Below, piece by piece: positions 11,511 to 23,330 of a stretch of 64,000 bases of DNA. The stretch lies in assembly GCA_038373885.1 (NCBI GenBank), contig JAWZYV010011909.1, forward strand, positions 1 to 64,000, written 5' to 3'. A program made the position numbers and the translations under genes. The notes under the pieces are model-generated. The model was not told where the DNA came from. It saw only the letters and a list, made by a program, of their open reading frames with translations, and made no database searches. Position 1 is the first letter of the stretch, and every line of letters begins with the position of its first letter. The stretch comes from Cheiracanthium punctorium. Lineage: Eukaryota; Arthropoda; Arachnida; Araneae; Cheiracanthiidae.

Positions 11511-11582
11511 TGTCGTGACAAGGATTCGAACCTGTGTTATTGCGGCCACGACGCAATGTACTAAACACTATACGATCACGGC
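11511..11582 (-). tRNA. tRNA-His (GTG) like sequence, probable pseudogene
   Basis: On the minus strand 72 bases begin GCCGTGATCGTATAGTG and end TCACGACA, co-linear with metazoan tRNA-His. The anticodon loop is TCGTGGC with anticodon GTG; the anticodon stem TTGCG/CGCAA and D stem GTA/TAC pair fully, and the T loop TTCGAAT is intact. Defects: base 33 is C instead of the near-universal T, one of the paired D-loop G residues is lost, the T stem has two mismatches and the acceptor stem one (C2-A70). It is more likely a decayed tRNA gene or tRNA-His-derived SINE head than a working tRNA. Confidence 0.75.
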
Positions 11583-11664
11583 CACAGAAAGGGTTTTCTT
11601 AAGATTGTAATGTTTGGAAGTGTTCTACTTTCAATCAGGATAAGAAATGAAGAAATTATTTAAT

Positions 11665-11850
11665 CCTGGCGATCCTGATCAGGATAATCTTATAAGATTA
11701 TTCTATTGTCACCGGTTCTTGATAAATGTACAAAGTTTGAATTAAATCTGTCCGTTTAAAGTGGGGAAAATCGAGTCTAAAGGAGTCGGTTACAAACATA
11801 CAAACATACATACAGGTGAAGCTAATAAAAGCGTGTTAAAAATGGCGTGT
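11665..11850 (+). repeat. RTE-like LINE 3' tail fragment (tentative)
   Basis: The sequence AAAGTTTGAATTAAATCTGT, a GTTACAAACATACAAACATA stretch and the ending AATAAAAGCGTGTTAAAAA resemble 3' regions of RTE-type retrotransposons in arthropods. The last 19 bases occur exactly at 11415-11433 and 11824-11842, so two tails or a local duplication may bracket the tRNA-His pseudogene. No reverse transcriptase reading frame is present. Confidence 0.4.
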
Positions 11851-12305
11851 CAAACTGCTGCGCAGAAACAAACAGACAATTGAACTGCTTAAAGTGAGAT
11901 TTCCACTACATCTGCTCGAATTCGTAGAGCATTGTCTGCCCCTTTGCCCCCTCCATTAATAACCCTGATTAAGTTTTATTAAGAGTGAAGGACTAGTAAT
12001 CATAACGTCTCCCTGGGAGGGGAAGACAGCAGTCAGTCAGTAATCTTGGGTCCATATCTGCCAATTTGTTCCGCTTGGCTTTGTTTTCTTTTGTTTTTTG
12101 TTACATATGACACTTCCTGGATTCTGTGTGGAGCAGAATTTATATACACGGAAAAGCATGAGGAAAGGAAATGCTTCTTTTGCAGACAAAGAATCGGCAG
12201 CAGTGGTGGCCCGTGGTTAAAAATGTTACTGCAGCTGGAAGCATATGAGCCCCCCCCCCCCTTTTCCTCCGGAGAGGATTGGAAAATCTTTGTTACTGAA
12301 TTCGA

Positions 12306-12415
12306 AAGCTGGCGGATTAAGCCCTCACCGAGGAAAAAAAAGAAATTACATAAAAAATGTCAGAGATCCTATTTTACTTCCATAAAATGGACATAAATTT
12401 CAACCAGCCGCTCTT
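12306..12415 (+). mobile_element. Truncated relative of the GGCGGATTA hAT-like MITE
   Basis: The phrases CTGGCGGATTAAGCCC and AGATCCTATTTTACTTCCAT are homologous to GGGCGGATTAAAGGG and AGATCCTATTTCACCTCCAT in the complete element at 41073-41243. The right terminus (TAATCCGCCATTG type) is missing. A 12-base C run sits just upstream at 12250-12261. It is interpreted as a 3'-truncated copy. Confidence 0.6.
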
Positions 12416-12929
12416 ATCCTCAAAATTGCATTAATACGTGTCTGATTCGAAGTTTCCTTAGAATTTTATTTTGTAACGATAACTTGAGAAGAAAAGAAAA
12501 CTTACTTATTTTTTATAAGTCAAATCAATCCTCCTTTCTTTTAAACATGCGAATCGGTCAGTGATGTCCCCATAAAAAGGCGTTGTTTTAATTCAGATAT
12601 CCATAATTTTAAAAGCTCTTTAAAATTTCCCATGTTTAAAGAATTTTCTCGCTCGCCATGTCTAAATGCCAGTTCTTGCTTACTTAAAAACAATATTGAT
12701 TTGATGGGTAATTGTCCATTCATAAGCGTCTATTCAGGCTTTCCTTCTTGATAAATTCAGCAATATAAAGTCCAGAGTTTTCCAAACATATATTCTCCTT
12801 ACCCCCTCCCTCACTTCTCGTCCGAGCGAATCAGTTAGTCGAGTTCTCAAGTTCAGCCGCCGTTAGAAAATCTTCCATCGGCTGTATCAGCTGCATACTC
12901 CCTATGCCGGAGAGGCTGCTGACGTAGTC

Positions 12930-12943
12930 GTTGTCATGGCAAC
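12930..12943. promoter_or_regulatory. RFX/X-box-like palindrome
   Basis: GTTGTCATGGCAAC fits the X-box consensus RYYNYYWWRRNRAC bound by RFX-family transcription factors and is nearly self-complementary. It sits in the most GC-balanced part of this neighbourhood (12820-12960), next to TGACGTAG, a CRE-like half site. No gene start is visible, so function is conjecture. Confidence 0.35.
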
Positions 12944-13439
12944 GGTGCTGCCACTTTTCTTTTCAGCGCTCTGGGCTGAACCAAAGATTTTCCCAATTGA
13001 ATTGCGGGAAGATTAAAGTGCTTTTTTCTGAATGAGCGATTCGGCCACAATACGTTTTTTTGTGTTTGGTTTTTTTCGGAGATTTTTTTAATTTACCGTA
13101 CGAATTCCACAATTCTAATCTGAATTCAGGAAAATTAGTAGAATAAATTATTATAAAGTATGTGCTGATAATTTCAATTGCAGCCCGGCTGTACTTGCTG
13201 TATCCCACGAGTCGCCACTGATCGGCAGTGCCACTCAAAACACAGAAGCAATCCGGTCTTTTTCAGATTAAAGAATTCTAAAGTGATTTTTATTTATTTT
13301 ATTTACTTTATACGAGCTGCACCATGTGATGAAATTGCTTTTAAAGCTTTACTTATAAAAGGTTTTTGGAAAAAGGAATACTAGCCTGGCGTCATCATGG
13401 TGCAAATTACATTTATTTCACTAGCGTAATATTGATTAA

Positions 13440-13660
13440 TCACGGACTTCGATCTAGGACGATAATGGACTAGCGGCAGACGATCGAAACAGCGTCAGCC
13501 TCTCTACGGAAAATACTCGACCCCTTTTTAATGATTAGCTACATAAGCGCCCTCTAGCGACGAACCATGATGTAATCTACTCCTAACGCACGCTTGCGCG
13601 CAACAGAAAATTAATGGTCGGACATACAGACAAACTGAAATTATAAAGACTTTTCAGCCT
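13440..13660. other. Mixed-composition stretch, possibly an old repeat
   Basis: GC content rises (GCGCCCTCTAGCGACGAACC and CGCACGCTTGCGCGCAA), then GGTCGGACATACAGACAAAC appears, the type of phrase found near the 3' ends of old arthropod retroelements. No second copy was recognised in the window and no open frame spans it. Confidence 0.3.
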
Positions 13661-13889
13661 TGTTCGAAAGTGTTAAAACGCATTAGAATAACTAACACGA
13701 TATTATGATAATTTAATAGCAAAGAATTAAGTCAACCATAAAAATCGGATCGTGTCCAGGAGATTTTACTACCACTGTAATTTTATTACAAACGCAATTA
13801 AATTAGTATAAAATATAAAATAAATGAAATAGCCAAAAATATGCTTTTGTAATACTTAAAGTACCTTTGAGGAGTAGAGGAGACGAAAA

Positions 13890-14450
13890 CAATGGAAAAT
13901 GCAAAGCCATGCTATCCTGGGGGCAGCGCCTCCGAGAAATTTTTTTTAAAGCGGGGCGAAAATCTTCCAGGCCCTTTCGCAAAGCACAAAAGTTTCGAAA
14001 AAACAGGAGGGGCGGAAGGAATTTTTTTTTTTTTTTTTTGTAAAGTTGCTCTTTTTAATGGTTTTCATATAAAATGCTAAAAGGAAAGAGTGGGAGGGAA
14101 GTTTTCCTGACATGTAATGGTACTGTTAATTCGTGTTCGAAGGTTAAAAACAATACTAATATTTAAATGGTAGAATTAACATTTCTGCCATCCAAATCAT
14201 TCTAGAATTATGTATTCAAAATTTAGCCTATTTAAAAAAGAAAGATTTTAATTACGGATCTATAAATGAAATTCGAAACACATTCTGAAAAATTCACGGA
14301 CGCACTTTAGCTGATCACGGGCCACCTCTAACTCGCACGGGCCCAGGAGCAGCGCCCCTTCTGCCCCCCCACCCCTCTCGCAGGGCCTGCCTGGGGGCAC
14401 TGCCTCCTCGATTAGTCAAATCGTCTGGCTACGGCCTGCGCTTACCCCTG
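13890..14450. repeat. GC-rich degenerate element related to the CGTAGCCAG family
   Basis: CTGGGGGCAGCGCCTCCGAG (about 13917) and CTGGGGGCACTGCCTCCTCG (about 14390) are imperfect direct repeats (about 15-16 of 20). Near 14430 the minus strand reads GGCCGTAGCCAG, similar to the ends of the MITEs at 11207 and 17537. A 17-base T run (about 14022-14039) and several C runs interrupt it. It is probably a composite of decayed hAT-like elements; edges are not definable. Confidence 0.4.
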
Positions 14451-14459
14451 CCTTAGGCT

Positions 14460-14855
14460 GTTCTTCGAAAAAAAAGAACTCTGTTTTTAGTCTTGGTACA
14501 CAAATTGAAATAAACTAATAGCACCATGGTCTCCAAAAAATTCCAGATGGTTCTTCATAAGCTGTTTTACACACTACGATAAGCGAAAACGCTGTGGCTT
14601 TTGTGAAATTTTCAGAAAAAATTCTTAAACATGGATCTGAGCTGCAAGATTTTTCGAAGAGTGACACGCTTTGCAAAAATTTCCGATTTTTAAGAATTTT
14701 TTCTAAAAGTATTGAAACTGATACAGTTTGGCCGGCCTTCGCAGTATGTAATACAGCTTGTAAAGAAACAGTTTCAAAATTTTGAAGTGCCTGGCATCAT
14801 TAGTTTATTTGTAATTATGTACCAAAATCACATGATTTTTTCGAATAACACCGTT
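14460..14855 (+). repeat. Dispersed repeat C1
   Basis: This segment and C2 (about 53160-53560) share an ordered set of blocks: AGTCTTGGTACACAAATTGA / GGTCTTGGTACTCGAATTAA, then GTGAAATTTTCAGAAAAAAT / ATGAAATTTTCAGATACTAT, then ATTCTTAAACATG, TTTTTCGAAGAGTG / TTTTTGAAGTGCG, and finally ATGTACCAAAATCACATGAT / ATGTACGAAAATCGCACGAT. Divergence is high and spread evenly. No terminal repeats or coding frame are evident in either copy. Confidence 0.6.
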
Positions 14856-15352
14856 AATCAGGAAGGGTAAACTAGACGGCATTATTCTACATATCCCGAA
14901 ATCGGCTAAATTATGTTGGAATTGTCAGCTAACAATCTTCTGATATTAAAAAGTGGCGAAAAACAACTTCACTAGTTCAAACTTACCGCCAGATTGGTCG
15001 GAAGAACCAGCCATGGAAAACGCCAATTTTTATTTTTCATCCAAGAGTTTAGTCAAGTCATACTAGTGAGTCAAGGTTCTTCTTTAAAAGAAATTTTTTT
15101 TAAGTGCCATTTATCTGCAGGATTATTTTCACCCCAACACCCGAATATAATTCCACATTTCGTTAAACTATTTTAATTTATATACAACTAGAAGGTATTT
15201 GAAAATTTTGAAAAAAGAACAATTAATTGAAATAAATTCTGAAACTCATTTGTTAACTTGCTCATTTCCTTGAAATCTATTCCTTAAAATCTTACGAGAA
15301 AAAAAAAAGTGATGAAAACAAATACAAGAAGAATGGATTTCAACTACGCATG

Positions 15353-15366
15353 GTTCCTATGGTAAC
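15353..15366. promoter_or_regulatory. RFX/X-box-like palindrome
   Basis: GTTCCTATGGTAAC fits RYYNYYWWRRNRAC at every position. It lies 345 bases from another X-box-like site at 15698. No coding context is visible. Confidence 0.3.
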
Positions 15367-15697
15367 AACGAGATTTAAAAAAAGAAAAAAAAGATTAAAG
15401 TGGTAATTGAGGTAGACAAATGGCCTCTAAAGTAGAATACAACTAAAGCCTACGAATAACAAAACTTTGTTTGAGGGGGGGGAGGGGCTTCAGTAAGGAT
15501 TATGCTGGCGCACTGAATCACCTTAGATTCAGGTTAGTTATTGTTTTTGCTTGTAAATGTGTTCCTATCTTTTCATTGCCTTCGGACCATCAAAAAAAAA
15601 TATGGGAAAGAAAAGACATGAAAAATGTTGCAGAGGTGTGAAATATTTTTCCGGTGAAAAATGAAAACGGTCTGTCCGATATAAAGCCAACTGTGCA

Positions 15698-15711
15698 GTT
15701 GCCATGGTTAC
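15698..15711. promoter_or_regulatory. RFX/X-box-like palindrome (one mismatch)
   Basis: GTTGCCATGGTTAC fits the X-box consensus except for one position on either strand. The following bases (CGGGCGAATTTT, then GAGCAGAAGAAAAAAA) loosely recall what follows the X-box in repeats B1 and B2, so this could be a very diverged B relative. Confidence 0.3.
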
Positions 15712-17489
15712 TTTCATACTCGGGCGAATTTTGAAACCAAAGTTGAGCAGAAGAAAAAAAAAATTGTAAAGATGTGAAAGATTACTTTTCTTCTGGAGTG
15801 TTTTTATTTATTTATTTTACTTTGCGGTTTTAAAAGAAAAGTGATATTTTTCTATGGTCCTGTTGAATGATAGCAGACCTGAAGTTTTAGAGGGAAATGT
15901 TTCGTCAGCAAAAACTAAAAAAGATTCATGAAGAAAAGAAATAAAGGAAATGTTTAAATTTTATTTTCGAAAGACAGATTTTTTTGAGTTTGGAAAAAGA
16001 GGGGCTGAATAAATATTTTTATTATTTATATTTCTTAGAGAATTATTAAAGCAGTCGTGTGTTAACAGCACTCAAAAGAGTTGATACATGAAAATTTTAA
16101 GTTCCCTCTTGAAAAATAAACACAAGATGTTTTTGCTTTTCTAGTGTTACACATAGAAAAACTATACACTAGAAACAAACATAGAAACACTAGAAAAACC
16201 AAATGAAGGTTTGAATTTGAAACCAAATGAAGGTTTGAAGGATGTTTGAATTTTGGTTATGTTATTACAATTACTGCATTTGTAATGTTCTGTACAACAT
16301 TTATATCTTAAGTTCCTTTGAACTCGATGGAAATGTTTTGCAGAGAAATTTAGGTGTTTCTAAAAACTGGTCTTTTTCCAATGAAAATCATTTATTGGCT
16401 TAAAAGAGACAAATTGAGAAAATTCGCCAACTGAAACATTTACCTACTAGTAATAAAACACTTTAGGGACGCAATTACAAAGGGCATTAAAAACATATTT
16501 CATTACCTATAAATGCCGTACAATTCAAAAAGGGAAGATTTTTCAACCAGAGAATGACATAAATCATTCAGATACTGAATCACATGAGGAAAAAATCTCA
16601 CTCTAACGGTCTGCACTCAACACATTTAATCTTTTTCAACTTAAAATATATAGTTCCATACTTTACGTTTAATATTTTCAATACCGAAGAAATAGTGTTG
16701 CCATCAAGTCGTTAAATTAATTCTAAATTCAAAACTTCCTGAAAAAAAAAATCAGAATGATTTCAAGAAGCTATTTCGAACGAATGGAAAATAGCGAAAA
16801 TTGCGAATCTATTAAGCTATTAATTATAACATGGTACAGGTTTTAATTGTTCTACTCTATTTAGAGAAATTATCTGAAAAATTAAAAAAACAAACACTTA
16901 AAACTTGAGAAACAAGTGGATTATCCGATTGTTAATGTAACACTTTCTGAAATACATATTTTTGCGTATATATGGAAATTTGTAAACCGGTCTGACCAAT
17001 AGTGTGAATTTCATTACATTTTTTTAGGTGAAAGTTTTTAATTAAACATAGAAATTGCAAATGTATTTCAGCCATGATGTAGTTTTGACAGCTTTTAACT
17101 TTTCTGCCCTAATAGACCGATTTCTTAAAGTTGAAAATGTAAAAAAACTGTTTGTTAAAAATTAGGCAAATGGCAGATTCTGATTTTTTTAAAGTAGCGG
17201 ATGCTTTTTTAATGTAAGAATAATTACGAAAATTTCCAATAGATCTCACCAACAGTATGGATTTTATTACATTTTTTGAGCATAACTGCTTACTATTTTT
17301 GGAGTAATAGCGGTTAAAGGTTTGTTCTGGATGTTCTAATAGATATGAAGTCTAGAGTGCATTTTGACCGCAGCTGTAGGATAAGACTAAGCTACAACTT
17401 TCTTTGTACGCACTTATTAATTTTTAAATTGTGAATATAGAACTAAAAGGATACTAAATGCAAGTTTCCTGGAAGTAAATATTTCTCGA

Positions 17490-18490
17490 ACTGTAAACGA
17501 ATTGCCAATCTATATAAATAAAACAGTGTGTAAACTCAGGCGCGTAGCCAGGAGAATTTTTCGGGGAGGGGAGGATATGAACTTCTATGTGTATAAATAG
17601 ACAGAATTTCCTCACTAATCCAAAAATTTCGGAGGGGGGGATATATCCCGATATATCCCCCTGGCTACGCCCGTGTAAACTGTCAGTGTGTTGGTTACTT
17701 AGTTTGTGTCTCGCGTAGCTCCGAAACGGGTGATCGTAGACCTACCAAATTTTGCATGAAAATTCTCCAGGACGGGTCCCGACATACCTCGAAGCGATTT
17801 TTGCGAAATTCGAATTATTTTAGGAGATATCGATAAAAACGTGTCGCAAAAGGCTCGTTTTTTCGCTTCGCCATTTAGCAATTGTAACTCCGCAGTGGAA
17901 TGAGTGACAATTTAAGCATATCTAGGTTTAATTATTCAATACACAGATATGGCAGACTCTTGTGGTAAAAATAAAAGAATAACGATTTTTTTTGTTTAGA
18001 TTATTTTTAAGGTTGTTTTTTAATTAAAATATCGTGCGCATGTGAAATCAGAGCAGGAATACTTAAAAGAAAAATAGGACTTGGAAATTTTCCGAGACTA
18101 AAATGTGCAACTTTTTAATTTGGCGAAAAATAAAATGGTTGATGTGCGATTTTGAGAGATGATTCTAAAGCTTGGCTCAATTTATCGTAATTTTATCGTC
18201 TGCTACTACTGTTATGAATACACCCGAGAATAAGTTTTTGAAATTTTCATTCAGTTGGAATCGTGCATTTTTCTGCGCAGCTTTTCTCCATCTATTTCTA
18301 ATGTATTACATCCAGAAAAAGGATTTTAGAAATATCAATTTTAATTTTGTTTAATCAGACTCATGAATAATGATATACTTTCGAAGTTAATGAAATAAGG
18401 AACGAAAATAGGGAAGGCCCATGGATAACTCATGGACGAGATTTATTAAGATGGCGAACCAAATGGTCGCCGTTAGCGGCTAGTTTCAAA
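17490..18490 (-). repeat. Dispersed repeat D2 (minus strand), interrupted by a MITE
   Basis: In reverse complement this matches D1 from the head (GCGACCATTTGGTTCGCCAT near 18465) through the ATTACATCCAGAAAAAGGAT block (18304) to the distal part (TGATCGTAGACCTACCAAAT, 17730). The minus-strand tail runs AACCAACACACTGACAGTTT and, beyond the inserted MITE, ACACTGTTTTATTTATATAG. D2 lacks the 300-base block present in D1. The nested MITE dates after D2. Confidence 0.7.
17537..17673. mobile_element. hAT-like MITE, 137 bp, 8-bp target duplication, inserted into D2
   Basis: The left end CAGGCGCGTAGCCAGG and right end CCCTGGCTACGCCCG are inverted repeats of the same family as the MITE at 11207. TGTAAACT flanks both sides (17529-17536 and 17674-17681), an exact 8-bp target duplication. 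The last two bases of the expected CTG terminus seem to be lost at the right edge. It lies inside the 3' tail of D2, giving a clear nesting order. Confidence 0.85.
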
Positions 18491-21400
18491 TAAAATAATT
18501 GAAAGTGGAAAATTGCAAAGATTTAAGATTATCTTCATTAAGACTGGTTGCCATTGAAGGTCCATTTGGCCAATTAAAGGGTTTGCAGCAAAAAGGAAAT
18601 AGCTTAACTATTCAAGTTTATGGATTCAACACAAATGAATGAGACAGGCAGTTTTCATGTCTTGAATAACGCAAGAACTAGCGGCAGGGGCTATGTCCAT
18701 GAGGTGTCCAATGAAAGATTTCTTTCTACTGCAAGATAGTACATGTAACTCTAAACTCGCACCGGATGGAGCTACCCATACAGCAAATATAGGTGATAGA
18801 GAGTGCTTTGGTAAATCTAATTGAAGTCACTTGTCCCATCAGCTGACTTGTGGCGAGATCTCACCCGCATAATTTTTGTTCATCAGACTTTCCTTAGTTT
18901 CCTATGGGGAACTTCTGTCTAGCGTGCTCATTTCCTTCTTCATCGTCATATTTTTAAGAAAAAATGGTATCTAGCTGCTGTGCATACGGATGCAATTGAT
19001 ATATATCGTGAAAGGTTATGGAATAAACTTTATAACAGGATAATTTTTTTAAAAATATTTTTAGCACATTTTTCAAAAATGAAGAATATTTTATTATATC
19101 CACATCCAATGAGCCTTGGCGATTTTTTTACGCCAAGAGGGTTTGTAATCCGTGAGTTGACAGTCATTTTCAATTGTAGTTTATACTTACTACTTGTGAA
19201 ATGTGGAGATAAACTAATCAAGCCACTCTGCACATTTACAAGCCACGTTGGCATTGAAATGTGCAATGCACTCTTTGCAGCTGCCCGTTTCTTGCAGCAA
19301 ATTCTTCAATAGTCGAAATTTATTTTTCGAAAATCATTTGTTAAAAAAAGCATACCTATCGTCATTTCAGATACGTTCGTATCAACTTCAATTACGAGAA
19401 TATGATTAACGTAATTTTTTTTAATTCATTAGTGAAAAGTCAGATAAATGCGAATCTCGTTAATTAGAGTAGAACATTCTTAAAAGCGTAAGTCCTTACT
19501 TAAGCAATCCATTTATTCAATTTAAAATTTACTGCATTCTATTTCTGCACAATAGCCTTTCTTAGTCATTAAAGAATTACGATAATTTAATTTTATTTGA
19601 CACAAAACTTGACACATCCGTATATGTGAAAAGGTTTCTAATGAACAAATAAGACACGTTATTGTAGTTAGAATTTCGTTAATTCCCCGCTATTTTTTTT
19701 ATTTACTAAATCGATGACAAGCATTACTTTAATTTAAATCGTATCAGTGTTATTGTTCGTTAAATGAAATTGAAAAGTTGAAATTTCGTATGAACTCTTT
19801 TCATTGCTTCTAATAAGAATACTTTGGTACAAATTAATGCACAAATCAGTAAATTAAGTACACTATTTTGTGCGGAAATTAAACAATTTGTGCATAGCGT
19901 CTCTTTTCGGGACGCTGAAATTTTAACATTTTCGCTATCGGTCGCTAAAATTTGTAAACGTTAAGATTTTGCTCGGTTTAATTGACGAGTATTCAATTTA
20001 AAAGTACTGTTTCAAAAAAGTGGTAGTGGGTGTATGCTAAAATAGTCTAATAATCCTGAAAAGCTAATATAATACTTTATTCGAAGCTCTAATGTCTCAC
20101 AAAAATACGGAGTAACACAGGCAAACGGCAAACCATTAGCAGACACAGTAATAACACTATTCAAATCGCAATGTCAATCGTATAGCTTTGCTCTCAATAT
20201 GTCCTCAGTCTCTCACACACTAGCTCTACAGTGGAAGTGACTCATTTATAATTTCCAAGCGGAAGTGACGTCCTATACGACTTGACATCATATTTCTAGA
20301 TTTCGCCAGTAACTTCTTTCAAAAATTGAGATACAGTCAAAAATTCCACTAGTTTCGAGAACTTTGCTTTTTGTCGCCATTTCACCCATGTTTATCGCCA
20401 AGGTCAAGGGGTCACAGTCATTTACAGTAATGCCTGTACAACTCTTTGCCGCAATACCGGGAAAACATTGAATTTTGTACTTTAACATGACTATGTAGGT
20501 TGTAAAGATTTTCACTTGTTATTAAAAAAAAGAAAGAATTAAACAAATTAAAGTTTACTTTTAATCCAGTTGACGTCCGAAATTTATCTATTCTTGCTGG
20601 CATCAGAGGAGATAGAAGAAAGCCATGCGAACAATCTGAACACTAATCGCTTACTTGAAATTTGGTACGTTTGTTAGTAGAATGAATGAATAAAAGGAGA
20701 ATCAGATGTGGACATCACATTTCTTCCTTGTACATCTATTAAATTATACGTATTTTAATGCCCCTCATTTAAACGTATTTCATCGCCAAGCTTTTCGACA
20801 GTTGGCTAGTTTTTTGGCATGGCTTTATAAACTGAGGCACAATAAGTCATTCCAGTAATTATGCTGACAGTGGATTCCGACTAGATGTTAAGAGAGTCCT
20901 GAAAACAAATATTCAAAATTTTACGGCTAATTGTATTTTCCGCTATGCAAAATACGTCCGCACGTAAGTAACACAGGTGTCACGAGAAAACGGGTCAAAA
21001 TATGTGCATAGTTGGCCAAAATGGATCGTGAACGCATCATACGCACACGTGCACTAAGTCGTCACACAGAAGCTGGGCAGAGCGAATTTTGGAGATGATC
21101 CAAATCAGTTTTTCTATGAAAATTATAAATCGTCACTGAGTTACCGTCACTGAAAAAATATTTTTCATAAACGAGGCGGAGATTTTTGTCATTACTGTAT
21201 AGGAAGTTTGCGAGACGAGAGAAAGCTTTGTATCTGTTTTGCGAGGCGAGACGAGAATATTTTTCGTGTCGCGTCCATTTCTACTTCTTACGAAGAAATA
21301 AAAATTATTTTACTCCAATTTAGCACAATTTGTCTAACGAGTTAGAAGTACGTGCATTTATTTGCACTTTAAATCGACCACAAGGAAAGTATTATTTGCA

Positions 21401-23330
21401 CGAAAAGTAATTATAATAGTTGAATACTCAATAATTCTAATCAATTGTATATAACTTTCAAGTAGTATTGTTCCAAATAGGAGTATGTTTATTGTAACAA
21501 GTAGTTGTATTTTAATATAATTACCCCGCACTAATTAACCACGTGAAGAAAAAAAAATATATTCAGTTCGGAATTCCTAATTACTTTCAACCTTTGTTAG
21601 TCAGTTAAATAGTTAAGAGGTATTGCTTACATTAAACAATCACTAATGATTACCGTTTCCTCGTATCAGTATTAATAGGAAACATTCTTTTTAATCATAT
21701 TCTCGTTATTTTATTAGTAGAATTTAGCAAATTATTGACTTACAAACGATATTCCCTCTCATATTACATTTTTATGATGTCCGTATGAAACATCTTACTA
21801 TTTTCGACATCTTTTAGTATTTTATCACAAAACAAAAAATATTTTTTCTATTTTAATTTGCACTACCGTTTTTGTAACGAAAATAAGCAAAATTTATATA
21901 AAACTTCAATAATATTAAGGTTTAGAGATTTCACCCCAAAGGTAAAAGATATCGCCAATCAATCCTAATAATAGCTTTAAGAATTTGTTGTTTTAAAGAA
22001 CGAGACATTTTCGTTATTTTTGATAAAAATATCTCTGGATTATATTAACTGTCTTTTTCTTGAAAAGAAATGGAATGAAAGTGTTTTTCTTGTAAATATC
22101 ACTGCAGTTCCGATACTATTTCATAAATGGAAAATATATTATAGTTGACGCCTAAAGTGGAATAAAGTAATTGTTCAGACGGTAAGTTTCAAGCAGACAG
22201 TATTATCTGTATTTCTTTTGTCAAATCTTCGCAAATAAATAAATAAAATAAAAAACAAAGTCAGTAAATCCCCTTTTGTAGCTTTTCACACTTCCTAATA
22301 AGGTTGAAAAGTGTTTGATTTCAGTTTGTTTTAACTGTCGTAAATACTAGCAGATTCCAACGAAATTTATTTATAGAGTTCTTATGTATTGCATTGAGTG
22401 TCCTTATGAAAATGGTGTATATGGTATTTACTTCAATTCTTCTATAGAAATATTGACACGAATTCCAATACATTACAATCCATGAGCAGCCATTATATAA
22501 AGCATATTTTACAAGTATTCGACTATTTCACATAAAAAATTGATAAGTTATTGAGGATTACACAATAGTTACCCCCAATCCTAATTATTTCAAGTATAGT
22601 TTTAAGAGGGGCACCCAAAATAATTCCAATATTACTACGCTTTATGAGCAGCTATTCTTTAAAGCGTATTTTCGAGACATACAGCTATTTGAAAAAAAAA
22701 AAAACGAAATTGATGTATGTTGTTAAGATTACAAAATAATGCTCTCCGATCGAAAATAGTTAATCTAATATTTATAATTCTACAGGAGTACTCAAAAGAA
22801 TATTAAAAGGCGTTTTAACTGGTTAATCTCCTATTAAAGCATGGTTAAAAAAATTTAAAGCTATTTTACAGGTCTAGCAAAATCACATTCATAGTGATAT
22901 GCAGCTGCTTGAGGTTATCCCCAAACATTCACCACGTTTGACGAACAATTTAGCGCAAAAAAGGACTTGTGTTGGAAAGTGTTTCATATTCGATTAGCTT
23001 GCCCTGATTTATCTTTCTTGTTCCTTTTTCTTAAATGAGAATCACTGTTTTTGTGCTTAATAACCGCAACTAAATGCTGGTTATGTGAACTAATGGGAAA
23101 GAATACGAAAGTTTTGTGGGGGTATGCCAGCACGACACACGGTTTGGTCTTGATTAATACTTCATTTTATCAAAACAATATGATTAAATACAGAACTTTT
23201 TTAAAATATTATCGTCAATCAAAGAGCACGTATGCTCTTTCACATCTCTTGGAGCCGTCTGCGCGAGTAAGTGGCGCTGAGGTCGTTAGCTGAGGGATTT
23301 CATTCCCACAATATCACTTATAATGAATAA
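18490..23330. other. No gene seen: about 4.8 kb of AT-rich unique DNA
   Basis: The longest open frame (18980-19312, 110 codons, plus) has no recognisable domain or splice context and overlaps a 78-codon frame on the other strand, so I do not call it a gene. Around 21180-21270 GCGAGACGAGA recurs in a slightly GC-richer patch. No terminal repeats, RNA genes or strong simple repeats were seen. Confidence 0.5.

Larger units (their letters stand above)
15170..17490. other. No gene seen: AT-rich DNA with a short direct repeat
   Basis: Apart from the two X-box-like sites there is no coding or RNA signal. ACCAAATGAAGGTTTGAA occurs at 16198-16215 and exactly again at 16222-16239, a 24-bp-period micro-duplication. 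TGTGAATTTCATTACATTTT (about 17001) and AGTATGGATTTTATTACATT (about 17254) suggest an old, faint tandem duplication of about 250 bases. Confidence 0.5.

Noticed and set aside
15601..15790. A third member of the B family around the X-box-like site at 15698
   Set aside because: Beyond the palindrome, only a few short words resemble B1/B2; too little ordered similarity to call.
18980..19312. 110-codon open frame on the plus strand
   Set aside because: No recognisable domain, a 78-codon frame overlaps it on the opposite strand, and composition follows the AT-rich background.
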